A stretch of 64,000 nucleotides of DNA, from NCBI GenBank assembly GCA_037447655.1, contig JBBHKE010000589.1:124001-188000 (forward strand). The letters are read 5' to 3'. The DNA is from Zygnema cylindricum (Eukaryota; Streptophyta; Zygnematophyceae; Zygnematales; Zygnemataceae). The notes beneath the pieces were generated by a model. It was not told the origin of the DNA, did not search any database, and saw only the letters and a program-made list of their open reading frames with translations. Every line of letters begins with the position of its first letter. The first letter of the stretch is position 1. The translations under genes were made by a program, and so were the position numbers. Shown in pieces: positions 23,464-35,589 of this stretch.

Positions 23464-24244
23464 GGGTGCGTCTCTATGTACTGTACTTCAAAATTAAAGA
23501 TTTTTTTTTGTTTTTTAGCGCAGATCCGGCGGACTCGGATTTCGGGTGTCCCTATGTGTACCAAACGAAATTGTCATTTAAGGGCGTGACGATTGTATAC
23601 GTCGACAATGCACGTGACGGTTGTCAACGTCTACAATCTGTGATGACGCACGTTATTTTTCGTAACTGCTTGTGACGTCGCGTGACTTTTCGTGATATTG
23701 TAGACCTACCGCCCTCCAGCCTGTGCCGTTTCACGGTTGAAGAAGGTGCGTTTTGCCTTTGCGCCTATTGTCGGCTCGACGTGAAATGGCATCGGAACCT
23801 TGAGACCCCTGCAAAAAAATTTCCGTACTGGATGGAAACGGACAAAAGAAAACAAACTGTGTACTTATCTTTGTCGTATTAAACAAAAACGGACAAAACA
23901 TAGCGAATCGTGTACAATTCCACGTCGCTTGAAATCGTTTGAAGATTTTCAAAAAATAAGGCACGCGAATATATATTCCTATTTGTTTATAGAAAATCCC
24001 TAATTTTAAGACACATCGCGCATGTGTTTTAAACATAAGGTTGAAGATGACGTTTTTTGTCGTCGAAGTGGGTCGAAAAACGCAAGATGACAACATGTAG
24101 TACATCTTAAATTCGATGATGACGCAAAATGTACTTCACTTTTTCTCTATTTTTTTGTACGATTGAAACTTACGCGGTACGGCTCTAAGTTTTACAGGAA
24201 AACGACAGAAAAAAACCCTTACTTAAACACACAGAGACGCACCC
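23464..24244. mobile_element. Harbinger-like MITE, complete, TSD TAA
   Basis: Left TIR GGGTGCGTCTCTATGTACT and right TIR ACACAGAGACGCACCC lie between TAA (23,461-23,463) and TAA (24,245-24,247). The interior shares GTCAACGTCTACAATC words with the copies at 1 and 62,302. It sits about 460 bp upstream of the GLG1 TATA box. The open frames inside it have no recognisable domain. Confidence 0.85.
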
Positions 24245-24702
24245 TAATGTACTACAGAAATTTCTGTACTTTGGCATGACAAGTCACAATATGGAGACGT
24301 GGATATCCTCCGCGGGCGGCTTTACCCCCGGCCGCATGTTCACAATCCCCTACCAAAAAAAAGAACGTCCAGGTCAGTTTTTGTAGTCGTAGAGATTCGG
24401 CCGTGACGATTATAACATTTCCCATCACAAAAAAACAAAAAAGTACCAACACGCGAAATGATGGCTTTTGTTTGTTTTTTTCCATTTATTTTTTACTCTG
24501 CCTGAAGTTCCAGCATTGACAAGACCGAAAACGTTAATCCCAACGAATTGTACAAAGTTCAGTTGAGAGCAAAGTCCAAAAGCGGCCACAGATGTTAAAT
24601 TTGTTTACAGGTCGCACGCTTTCCTAAAACATATGTCAGCGGCTGTTTTTTTTTGTACCGTCATTTTATCTTTTGTTTCTGCCCCAGCCAGTCATATGCC
24701 TC

Positions 24703-24709
24703 TATAAAA
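24703..24709 (+). promoter_or_regulatory. TATA box of the GLG1 gene
   Basis: TATAAAA lies about 355 bp upstream of the inferred start codon, in otherwise non-repetitive sequence between the upstream MITE and exon 1. A pyrimidine-rich stretch (CTCTCTCTTTCTCTTCT) near 25,020 would be in the leader. Confidence 0.5.
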
Positions 24710-25063
24710 CCTTAATTGTTTCCTTTTCGTCTTTATCAACGACCACATCCTTGGGCAGCACAGCACGGTATTCTCACTGCTTTACAGACGAAACTTTTTC
24801 GCAAGTCGCTAACGGATCAAAGAATTTTTCAGGGCAAGTTCCGGCAGTCACTGAAAAGTTTTACCGATAAACAAAGAGAAAAAAAAGAAGCTCGAAAGTT
24901 TTTGACGTTCGGTTTATATTTCCTTCAGGTCCCCCACCAGATCCATCATTGTTTTGCGACAGCAGCACTGGTCATCCTGCTGCTGTTCCTCCTCTACAAC
25001 CAATAATTTTTAGTGTTGTCTCTCTCTCTTTCTCTTCTACTGTGAGCCCCTTATTGAGACATT

Positions 25064-28000
25064 ATGGTAAGTAAAAAAAACTGTCTAGCTGTTCCTTTTG
25101 GTAGTCGATTCATTGTTAGAAGGCTCATTGCTGGTTTTTCTTGCATTTTCTGTGTTGTAGTGATGTGGAATCATTTTTATTTGCACTGATCTGTACACTA
25201 TTGTCTATTATGTGCTGGAATTTTGCAGGGGAGGCGGATCTCCTTTCTATATTTTATAGGACTCTTACTGTTCATTGGTACACTCTCCCTAGCAAGAGTT
25301 GCTCAGACGGATGCTGATGACAGCCCGGCATCAACTAGCGGATCCAAGAAGGCTGCATCTGACGATTCTGATGCTGCTTTGAGTAACGATGACGATTTCA
25401 TGGGTGATGTAGGTGATGAGGAACTGGATGGAACTCTTATTCTGACTTCTCCCAAGAAGGCAGCAGCCAAGGCAATTTCAGGCGACGATCTGTCCACTTC
25501 AGGTAGTTTTGGCTACATTTTTTATTTTAAAACCTTCTTCTTGTCGGCATGCCTACGGCTCACACTTTTTGTTTTTACTAGGATAGGGAAGTTCCCGATT
25601 TATTTTGAACGGAAGTTGGGGTTTTGTTGCAGGGAATTGTTCAAAGGAGATCCAAGAGTTTTGCAAGGACAAGGCTGCCGGACCAGCTGTCTATTTGGAC
25701 TGCATTTCAGCCAGAATTAAATTCGAGAAAGCTGGCAACGATGATAAGGGTGAGAAGCTGATGATATTAGTAGCTCTTTGTGCTTTGTGCAAGTTTCTGC
25801 CTTTATCATAGCTACTGTTCCATTTTTATCGCTGAAGCGGATTTGCCGGATCCACTTTTAATCGTCTCTGTGCTGTCTCGTTTTCAGGCATTACGGTTTC
25901 TGCTGATTGCAAATCTGAACTCCGGCTGTTCAAAGTGGAGATGTACAAAGACTTCTCCATGGACAAGAAAATGGGTGAGTTTTTTTCAATGTTCTTTTCG
26001 GAAATGCTGGATCTATAGCGTTGTAAATGCCGAACGTATTGTACATTTTTCGTTTAAAATATCTGCCAGGCTTTTCAACCATTATGCTCACTGTGAATTG
26101 TAGTTAATTCTTGTATCTCAGTCGTCTTTTTCCTTTTATTGCAGAAACTGCCTGTAAGACTGACATCACGAAGTATTGTGAAGACGATCATCTCTACCCT
26201 GAGCCAGGAAATATCCTAGCTTGTTTGAGGTGAGTCGTAGCCTGGATCCCTGATTTGTTAAAATTCTTTCACTGTTGATTTTTTTTTATGAAACTTTTGT
26301 GAATTATGTGAATTGCTCGTCTGTGTTGATTCAAGTCTTGTGGTTTTTTTCAGGGAGGTGAACCAGGTTGATAATGTGACGGATGCATGCAAGACTGAAA
26401 TTCTTCGCGCCCAGTTGGATGCCGCAAGTGATTTCATGCTTGATCCTCAGCTGAACGAGCTCTGTTCTGGAGAAGCAGAGAGGCTCTGCAAGGGTGTCCA
26501 GCCAGGGGAAGGTCGTATTCAAGACTGCCTCGTAAGTATTTCTCACAGAGTTTGAAATGGGAACTTTACTGGTCACCATGGTTGTTTTTTCAAGCCATTG
26601 AAATTCTAACCCTGATGATTTTTGTTTTGTTTTTATGTTCTTTCTCAGCGTTCAAACCGTCTTGAGCTTGCTTGGGACTGTCAAGCTGAGCTTTTTCGGC
26701 AAGAAGTTGAGAATGTCCCTGATATTCGGCTCAATGTGCGACTTTACCAAGGTCAGTGACGTCTTTCAATCACAATTATTTTGATGCAAGCTGAATTGTT
26801 TGTGTTTATAATCAATGAATCATCCATGTGAATTGTTTGCTAAATGGTCTTTTTCAGCATATGTCTTAATCTCCCTATCGTTTTTGCAGCCTGTTTGAAT
26901 GACAAGAAGAAATTCTGCCCAAATGTTGCGCCTGGTGATGCTCAAGTTATGGACTGTCTTGAAGAGCATCGCCTAGATCCGGATTTTTCACCTGGTTGGT
27001 AAGTGGCTAGTTTTTTCTTGCATTTGTGTTACTTGTGAAAGCTCCCCTTAACCAACAATCACTATGTAAGTTAGGTTTACGCCTTAATCTGCCGTTACTT
27101 AGTGGATGTTTTTTCTTTTTATGGATGTAATGTACAGCAAGACTGAATTTGACAAGATGATGGAAAGGAGAGCTACAGATTTCCGACTGGACCCAACTCT
27201 CCAAAAGTTCTGCAAGGGTGATATCCATGATGTACGCTTCCAAGATTTTTGACTCTTTGGCATTATTCTGCATTGTTTTTTGGTCAATGTATGAGCACGC
27301 CGACGATAACAGTAACTTTGCAGTTTTCTCAATTTTGTTTTCTCAATTTTTCACAGATATGCTACCGTGAAAGTGAAGACATCTGCGATATTGCAAGCAT
27401 GGATGCGAAAGTTATTCAATGTCTCCAAGACCATCGAGATGAGTTGAAAGACCCTAAATGTAGACATCAAGTGCATCAGCTCACCAAACGGGCAGCTGAA
27501 GACATTCGTTTTGATAGGCCACTTGCTAATGCTTGCTACAGTGAGTTTTTCCTATTAACCACGCTGAGAGCATTTCAAAGTACTTAGTTGGTGGTTGCCA
27601 TGTCTTGTGGTTTTGGGTAATGTTGTTGAGATCGGGAGTTGTTGTTGTATACAGATTGGGCAATTTTCACTGACCATTTTGATTTTTGCTTACTTGTTGT
27701 GGAAACTCTGTGTACTTATTCTTAATGTTACCTTTTTTAATCTTATCGTGTAGTTGATAGGACGACAATTTGTAAGGACGTTCCAGATGGTAGGGCACAA
27801 GTGTTTCGCTGTCTTCAAGATCACCGTGACGCACTGAATGGTATCTGTAGACAAGCTCTTTTTGTTCAGGTGAGAAGCAGCTTGATTTGCTAGTACTAAA
27901 ATCTGATGATTTTTGTCTACTGCCGAATTGCTTGTTCATGCTGTTTAATTAAACATGTTGTATAATTAAACTTCCTTTTTTTTGGCTGAAATGGATTCTG

Positions 28001-28099
28001 TGCAGGAAAAGCGAATGGCTGTGGATATAGATTTCAAATTCCCAATGAGGCAGGCTTGTGGTGTTGAAAAAAAAAAGCTTTGCAAAAACGTTTCTCCAG
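25064..28099 (+). CDS. GLG1: Golgi apparatus protein 1 (cysteine-rich repeat) homologue, 5' part
   Basis: Twelve exons are inferred: 25064-25066, 25229-25502, 25633-25749, 25888-25974, 26145-26229, 26354-26531, 26649-26751, 26890-26998, 27138-27231, 27357-27540, 27754-27869, 28006-28099. All have GT/AG borders, and all phases agree (481 codons plus one base, no stop). Exon 1 carries only the ATG. Exon 2 gives a signal peptide (GRRISFLYFIGLLLFIGTLSLA), then an Asp/Ser-rich linker. From residue about 93 (GNCSKEIQEFCKDKAAG) come cysteine-rich GLG1 repeats, each with paired Cys and patterns such as CLREVNQVDNVTDACKTEI and VIQCLQDHRDEL. Animal GLG1/MG160/ESL-1 is a type I Golgi membrane protein binding growth factors and selectins; a similar luminal Golgi role here is inferred. 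The C-terminal repeats and membrane anchor are not found: copia-3 begins 95 bp after exon 12. The gene is either truncated or continues beyond a very large intron. Confidence 0.9.
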
Positions 28100-28194
28100 G
28101 TTTGTGCTGTTCTATTAGTGTAGCCTTGATTTGAGATAGGAAAATGTTTTTAATGATTTGTTGCTTGCCTTTTCAGTGAAAAGTACCTAATTTG

Positions 28195-29218
28195 TGTTGA
28201 TCTACAACCACTGTTGTAGGAGAAGAAAGAACCAGCAAAAGTAGTGGAAGTAAACATAGAAAAACAACAAAAGCTATCAAACACCCACTCACAGTGTACT
28301 TTCAAGTGACACAAAATGTGACTCAAAAAGCCAATATGCCCCAAATTTACCACAGTGATACACAAGACAAAAAATTGACAATTCCCTAAATTGTAGTCTA
28401 AATGACCTAATAAACCGTAAAATATAACGTCTGGAAGTTTCCCACAAACTGCATTTAGAATATTATAATCCCAAAACTGGATTATTCAAAATTGGCTTAA
28501 CCCTAAACGATATACTCACAGTGAGTATCTATTGGTCACACAAATTTGGTCACACAAATTTCAGTGACTGTGCAGTAAGTATTTATTAGTCACACGAATT
28601 CGAGTGAGTGTACTACAGTTCTATCTTGACTTACGACAAAGTATCCAACTTGTACGTTACTGTACCTTGAGTACTTCCAAAAACCTAATTATTACTTTCT
28701 AAAATCTAATTAATGAAACATTATTTTCTGTTACGCTACTCTACAAAATACTGCTTTTCAAATATATACAGATAGTGGACTGTACAATAAATGTTTCTGG
28801 TGCTTAGTCAGCCAACTGTGGTAGTGCAATAAGTATTTGAGTGCGTACGGTATGCTTTGTCACTTGTGGTCCAGAGTGAATCGCGTCTGTCGACACTTTG
28901 AATCAATGATCATATTAAGTACGGTACGATACATTTCCAAAATACCAGGTCCAGATTTCGTTCATCTGATCTGGCGAATTCACTCGTCTACTGGGTGACG
29001 CGTATAACTGATTGTCGGCGTCACTCCGTAAAACGTGCATAAGATTCTCTTCTCGACACACGTTTTTGTAGAGGTAAAATACACTTTATTGTACTTCTGC
29101 TCTTGTTACACTAATAAATGTAAGTATTAAATAATACTACTTAGAAAATACCTAGAAAGTCATTTTGGTCTTCTTTGACACCACTGTCTACTAAATATAC
29201 AGATTTCAATTTATAACA
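28195..29218 (-). repeat. copia-3 3' LTR (copy A)
   Basis: On the + strand it runs TGTTGATCTACAACCAC to TTTCAATTTATAACA, so TG...CA borders hold on both strands. A purine-rich tract adjoins it on the element strand (AAGATTTAAGGGAG before TGTTA). It is homologous to the LTRs at 31,393, 36,884 and 42,207. Confidence 0.85.
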
Positions 29219-31195
29219 CTCCCTTAAATCTTTAGACTTTGTTACTCACTTAGTCCAATAGCCTCTCTGCAAAATTGCAACTTAGGAGTATTAAGGGCTT
29301 TTGTTAACATTTCAGCCACTATATTCTCTTCCGGTAAATAACACAATTTAATGACTTTTGCAAGTAGTTTTTCTTTGACAAAGTGAAGCCTAACATCCAT
29401 GTGTTTGCTATTAAAATGATGGCTGAGGTTAGAGGCAATTGCAATGGCTGCCTGGATGTCTCACCAAATAGCTTGAGAAACAGTTTGCATATACCCAAGT
29501 TCATGTCAAATTGACTCGACCCATGAAAGCTCCTTGAGGGTGGAAGCTGTTGCCATATATTTTGACTCTATTTTGGATTGAGGTTACCTTTTGTAATTTT
29601 TTAGTCCAACAGCAAGTTCCATCTTCAATCTACAAAACAAAGTAGGTTGTAGATTTCCAGTTTGGTATGCCTCTAGAGCTAACATCGCTCCACGTTTGTA
29701 TTTTCACCTTTCCACCTCCGAGTACAAGCTTAAGATGTCGAGTACGTGCAAGATATCTCAACACACTTTTTGCTGCTTCCCAGTTTGCCCTTTTAAGATT
29801 CTGCAGACTTTTACTCGAGACTCTCACAACTGTTGCAACATCCGGTCTCGTACAGTTCATAAAATATATAAGACTTCCAACTACTTGTTTATATGGTTTT
29901 GAAGCCATAAACTCTTCCTCCCTTGTCTTTAGACTCTCTCAAACCATTATGCCTGAATCTGAATTAATTCCTTCCGATTTCTGTCTGAATTCCATGGGAG
30001 TTACAGATCCTTTACCTGTTTCATTTCAAATCTTTTCAGCATGTTACCTATTGCTTCTTTCTGCGTCAACATAATCAACTTTTTGTTTTTGTCTCTTTCT
30101 TCCTGTATACCTATGATATACTTGGCATCTCCAAGGTCCTTCATCTCAAACCTAGACCTTGAAGTTGCTTTAATGCGGTTTATGTCATCCATTGACTTAC
30201 TTATTTATTATAAGTCATCCACATATACAGTAATGCATAGTATCCCTTCCTCCCCTTGTAAGACATATATCGAAAAATCTGATCTAATTTTCTTAAAACC
30301 TATCTCAATGAAAATCTCATCTAACTTCAAATTCTATTGCCCAAGGCTTTGTTTTAGCCCATACAAAAATTTCATCAGCTTAAACACTAATTCTCATTTT
30401 CCTTTTCTTCATATATATCAAGTTGTTTCATATAAATGGTCTTTTCTAACTCTCTATGGATGGAAGCAATTTTAACATGTATTTCATGTATTTCCATATT
30501 CTCTATAGCCCTCTAGACTTGGCGAATTCTAACGGTAAAATCTAACAACTGAGAGAAGGTTTTTTCAAAGTCAATACATTTTTTTTTATTGTACCCTTTG
30601 GCCACTAGTATGGCTTTATACCTTTTAATCGTGTTGTCAGGGTTCAGCTTCACTTTGAATACTCATTTGTTGCCGATGGTTTTCCTTCCCGGAGGAAGAT
30701 TCAGATTCACCAGCAGCTCCTATTTCTGTGTCTCCATTATAGACTTTATTTCATCGTTTGCTGCCTCGATCTTGTGATTACTCTTAAGTGATGAAAAGGC
30801 CTCCTAAATTGTTAAAGGCTCCTCTGTAGCTGCAAAAAAAGCAAAGTGAGAGCTTCCTTGTAGACGGCTACTAGATCTTCGTCCCCCTGTAAATCTTGGG
30901 GCTTAAATCGTCGACAGCTTTGGATTTGACTGCCTTTTTTGATCCATGACCTGTGCTAATTCAGATTGTGTAACAGTTCGTTCCGCTTGAGTTGGAACTT
31001 GTGGTGAAGCATCCTATGAAGTCACTAGGGAAACTGAAAAAATAGGTGTCCCTCCTTCTGGTTGAAAGTAAACTCGCTGTGTATGGTGAAAAATGAAATA
31101 TTCTTATTTTCCTTTTGCCGCTTGGTCTGGCACTGTAAATAAGTCAACCGAATTCTGTTATTCTTTAATTTGGATATGCCCAGAAATAATCGGCT
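29219..31195 (-). pseudogene. copia-3 pol 3' part (unit A): RT and RNase H
   Basis: Read on the minus strand: an RT segment with TVYVDDL (about 30,207-30,235) and FEMKDLGDAKYIIGIQEERD, then LTQKEAIGNMLKRFEMK. Next comes YKQVVGSLIYFMNCTRPDVA (29,840-29,908), then RNase H with VKIQTWSDVSS and a YMATASTLKEL-type end near 29,550. Many stops and frame changes; inactive. Confidence 0.85.
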
Positions 31196-31204
31196 TCTGT
31201 GCAG

Positions 31205-31298
31205 GAAATCCGAATGGCTGAGGATATAGATTTCAAATTCCCAATGGGGCAAGTTTGCGGTGTTGAAAAAAAGAAGTTTTGCAATAACGTTTCTCCAG
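31205..31298 (+). pseudogene. Duplicated copy of GLG1 exon 12
   Basis: 94 bp, the same length as exon 12, open in the same frame (AEDIDFKFPMGQVCGVEKKK versus AVDIDFKFPMRQACGVEKKK) and ending in CCAG/GTTTG as exon 12 does. The acceptor TTCTGTGCAG is kept, but the polypyrimidine tract is replaced by copia sequence. It could be spliced only as a cryptic exon. Both cysteines are retained. Confidence 0.85.
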
Positions 31299-31392
31299 GT
31301 TTGTGCTGTCCTATAAGTGTAGCCTTGATTTGATATAGGAAAATGTTTTAATGATTTGTTGCTTGCCTTTTAGTGGAAAAGTACCTAATTTG

Positions 31393-32364
31393 TGTTGTCT
31401 ACAACCAGCGGTGCAGGAGAAAAACTAGCAAAAGTAGTGGAAGTAGACATGGAAAAACAACAATATCTATCAAACACCCACTCATTCAGTTAACTTTCAG
31501 TGGAAACAAAATGTGACTCAAAAAGCCAATATGCCCCTAATTTACCACATTGATACACAAGACAAAATGGACAATTCCCAAAATTGCAGTCCAAATGACC
31601 TAGTAAACCATAAGATATGACGATTTGAAGTTTCCCAAAAAATTGCATTTAGAATATCATAATCCCAAAACTGGATTATTTAAAATTGGCTAAGTTCTAA
31701 ACGATGTACTCACAGTGAGTATTTATTGGTCACACAAATTCGAGTGACTGTGCAATAAGTATTTATTTGTCATAAAATTCGAGTGACTGTACTACAGGTT
31801 CTATCTTGACTGTACTATAGCTCTATCTTGACTTACGACAAAGTATCCAACTTGTATGTTTCTCGACCTTGAGTACTTCCAAAAGCCTAATTATTTCTTT
31901 CCAAAATCTAGTTAATGAAACTCCATTTTCTATTACGCTGAACTACAAAATGTTGCTCTTCAAATATATATGGACAGTGGACCGTACAATAAAGGTTTTT
32001 GGTGCTTAGGCAACCGACGATGGTAGTGTATTAAGTACCTGAGTGTGTATGGTATGCTTTGTCACTTGTGGTCCCAAGTGAATCGCGTTCGTCGACACTG
32101 TTCGAATCAATGATTATAATAAGTATTGTACCATACAATTTTGAAATATCAGGCCAGATTTTGTTTGTCTACTCTGGCGAATCCACTCGTCTATTGCGTG
32201 ACGCGTGTAACTGATTGTCGGCATCACTTCGTAAAATGTGCATAAGATTCTCTTCTCGACACACGTCTTTGTAGAGGTAAAATACACTCTATTGTACTTC
32301 TTCTCTTACACTATGGTCTTGTTGACAACGTGTCTACTAAATATATAGATTTCAATTTACAACA
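31393..32364 (-). repeat. copia-3 3' LTR (copy B)
   Basis: Duplicate of the LTR at 28,195, from TGTTGTCTACAACCAG to TTTCAATTTACAACA. It carries an extra partial repeat of CTGTACTATAGCTCTATCTTGAC near 31,800-31,830. Confidence 0.85.
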
Positions 32365-35300
32365 CTCCCCTAAATCTATAGACTGTGCTACTCACTTAGT
32401 CCAATAGCCTTTTAGCAAAATTGCAACTTACGTGTATTAAAGGCTTTTGTTAACATTTCAGCCACCATTTTCCTTGGTAAATAACATAACTTAATGATTT
32501 TTGTAAGTACTTTTTCTTTGACAAAGTGATGCCTAACATCCATGTGTTTGCTCTTAAAGTGATGGCTGAGGTTAGAGGCAATTCCAATGGATGCCTGGAT
32601 GTCTCACCAAATTGTTTGAGAACTAGTTTGCATATACCCAAGTTCATGTAAAATGGACTCGACCCATAAAAGCTCATTGAGGGTGGAAGCTGTTGCCATA
32701 TGTTTTGACTCCATTTTGGATTGAGCTGTAACCTTTTTGTAATTTTCTACTCTAGCAGCAAGTTCCATCTTCAATCTACAAAACAAAGTCGGTTGTAGAT
32801 TTCCAACTTGGTATGCCTCCATAGCTACCATCGCTCCACGTCTGTATTTTCACCTCTCCTCCAAGTACAAGCTTAAGTTTTGGAATACGTGCAAGATATC
32901 TTAACACCCTTTTTGTTGCTTCCCTGTTTGCCCTTTTAAGATTCTGTTGACTTTTACTCAAGACTCCCACATTTGTTGCAACATCGGGGCTTGTACAGTT
33001 CATAAAATATATAAGAGTTCCAACTACTTGTCTATATGGCTTTGAAGCCATAAACTCTTCCTCCCCTGTGTGTAGATTTTCTCAAACCATTATGCCTGAA
33101 TCTCAATCAACTCTTTCCAATTTCTGCCTGAATTCCATGTGAGTTACAAATCCTCTATATGTTTCATTTCAAATCTTTCCAGCATGTTACCTATTGCTTC
33201 TTTCTCAGTCAACGTAATCACCATTTTGTTTTTGCCTCTTTCTTCCTGTATACCTGTGATAAACTGGGCATCTCCGAGGTATTTCATCTCAAACCCAGAC
33301 CTTAAAGTTGCTCTAATGAGGTTTATCTCATCCATTGACTTATTAATAATAAGTCATCCACAAATATAGCAATGTACAGTATCCCATCCTCCCTTTGTAA
33401 GACATACTAAAAAATCTGAGCTCTTAAAACCTATCCTAGTCAAAAACTCATCTAACTTCGAATTCTATTGCCCAAGGCCTTGTTTTAGCCCATACAATGA
33501 TTTCATCAGCTTAAACACTAATTCTCCCTATCTTTTTCTTCGTACATATCAGGCTGTTTCATGTTAATAGTCTCTTTTAACTCTTTATGCAAACAAGCAA
33601 TTTTAACATCCATTTGATGTATTTCCATATACTGTATAGCCCTTTGACTTAGCCGAATTCTAACATTAAAAAATCTAAAAACTTGAGAGAAGGTTTTCTC
33701 AAAGTCAATACCTTCTTTTTGATTGTATCTTTGGCCACTAGTTTGGCCTTACACCTTTCAATGCTGTTGTCGGGGTTCAGTTTCACCTTGAATACCTATT
33801 TGCTGTCGATGGCTTTTCTTCCCGGGAAAAGATCCACCAGCTCCTATGTCTATGCCTTTATAATAGACTTCATTTCATTGTTTGCCGCCTCGATCTTGTG
33901 ATTACTCTTAGGTGATGAAAAGGTCTCCTAAATTGTTAAAGGCTCCTGTGTAGCGGCAGAACAAGCAAAGTAAGAGCTTGCTTGTAGAAGGCTACTAGAT
34001 CTTCGTCCCCCCGAAAATTTTGAGGCTGAAATTGTCGACTGCTTTGGATTTGACTGCCTTGTTTGATTCGTGACTTGTGCTAATTCAGACTGTGTAACAG
34101 TTTGTTCCCCTTCAGTTGGATCTTGTGGTGAAGCATCCAGTGAAGTCACTTGAGGAAATGAAAAAAGGGTGTCCCTCTTGCCTTTTGAAAGTAAACTCGT
34201 TGTGTATGGTGAGAATGAAATATTCATGTTTATCTTTTGCCGCTTGGTCTGGCATTGTAAATAAGTCAACCAAATCATGTTCATCTTTAATTTGGATATG
34301 CCAAGAGATAATCACTTTCTGTTTTTCTAAAACAATCACTCTATAACCTTTTGCGTTATTTCCATACCCCATGAAAATTCTCGGTATGCCTTTAGTTTCC
34401 ATTTTCCCTCAATCCTGTGAAGTATCTATAATAAAACACTTGTTGCCAAAGATCTTAAAGTGACTAACATCTGGGGACACTAACATCTGGTTTGTCCAAG
34501 CCAAAACTCATAAGGTGTAGTGCTAACAGATCTAGATGCAATTCTGTTTTCAAAATAAACATTAATTAAGTGTTGTAGCCCAAATTTTAGATCTAGCCCT
34601 CTATATGCAAGCATGGACCGAGCACTTTCTGTCATTGTCCTTATTTAATCTCTCAAAAACACCATTCTGTTCTGGTGTATATGGAACTGTAAGATTGTGA
34701 TTGATACCTTCTTGAAAAAGAAACTCTTCGAATTCCTTTAATGTGTATTCTCCCCCATTGTCCGATCGCAGCGCCATGATTGGAACCCCATGAAGCTTTT
34801 CCTCCCACGCTGTAGTGTTTGAAGTGATTAAACATTTCACTTTTATGTTGCATGAAGTAAACTTTAGTGTACCTCGATAAGTCATCCGTGGATGTAACCA
34901 TATAGTCGAGGCCTCCAGCCGAAGCAACTTGTGAAGGATTGAGATCACCATAATTTATTAGTTGCAAAACTTTGTCCGATCCGTGGTCTATTTCCTGAGG
35001 AAATGGCAAACTGTGGATCTTGCCAAGTGAACAACCATCACATGATTCGATAAGATGAGAAGTGAGAGAAACTCCATCAATCTTTCCCGAATTCACCATT
35101 TTCTTTAGACTATCATAATTCATATGTCCTAACCTTTTATGCCTCAACTCATTATCAGATTGGAAACTGGAGTAGAGAACATCATTTTCTTTATATTCTG
35201 CCATGTCCATTCGGTATTTTGTTAGAATCTCTAGTTTTTGTTACTGCTACTTTCCCCTTCTTGATTAGAACATGTCTACCTTTATTCAAAATTACTTCAA

Positions 35301-35428
35301 AGCCTTTGCTCTCCACTAAGGATGTAAAATAAAGATTCTTCTTGAAGTCTAAAACATACAAAGCATTGTGAATAGTTCTCTCTACTGACTTTCTCCCCAC
35401 ATGTACCATCAAAGATACAGCACCCTGA
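32365..35428 (-). pseudogene. copia-3 pol (unit B plus unduplicated 5' part)
   Basis: Minus strand. GAG-pre-integrase HKRLGHMNYDSLKKMV...CDGCSLGK (35,030-35,140). Integrase with DLSRYTKVYFMQHK and RSDNGGEYTLKEFEEF (about 34,725-34,880). RT with IAIFVDDLL (about 33,345, FVDD instead of YVDD), then FEMKYLGDAQFI. RNase H with VKIQTWSDGSYGGIPSWKS (about 32,790-32,850) and KMESKHMATASTLNELLWVE. Multiple stops and frameshifts. Confidence 0.85.
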
Positions 35429-35438
35429 NNNNNNNNNN
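35429..35438. other. Assembly gap (10 N)
   Basis: Ten N within copia-3, just before its 5' end changes into LTR-like sequence. The true gap size is unknown. Confidence 0.99.
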
Positions 35439-35589
35439 GCTCCGTCAGATAGAGATTGAAGAGAGAGGTTGAGAGTTTGAACAGCATCAGTGACTCTTTA
35501 ACCTCTCCTTCGATCTCGGTACCGATGGAACCGATAGTACTCCAAATGCCCTTAAAATACAATCCCAAATAAATAAATTAATTTTCCAT

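Larger units (their letters stand above)
27996..31195. repeat. Tandem segmental duplication, unit A
   Basis: This 3.2-kb unit carries GLG1 exon 12, the following intron start, the copia-3 3' LTR and the 3' part of pol. It is repeated as unit B directly after. The junction lies at a shared TTCTGT: GLG1 acceptor side GGATTCTGTGCAGG, copia side ATCACTTTCTGTTTTT, junction ATCGGCTTCTGTGCAGG. Confidence 0.85.
31196..34322. repeat. Tandem segmental duplication, unit B
   Basis: Second copy of the 3.2-kb unit (see unit A). Divergence is spread over exon, intron, LTR and pol, with several indels, so the duplication is not recent. Confidence 0.85.

Noticed and set aside
29667-30475. Plus-strand frames of up to 144 codons
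   Set aside because: They are antisense shadows of copia-3 pol on the minus strand.
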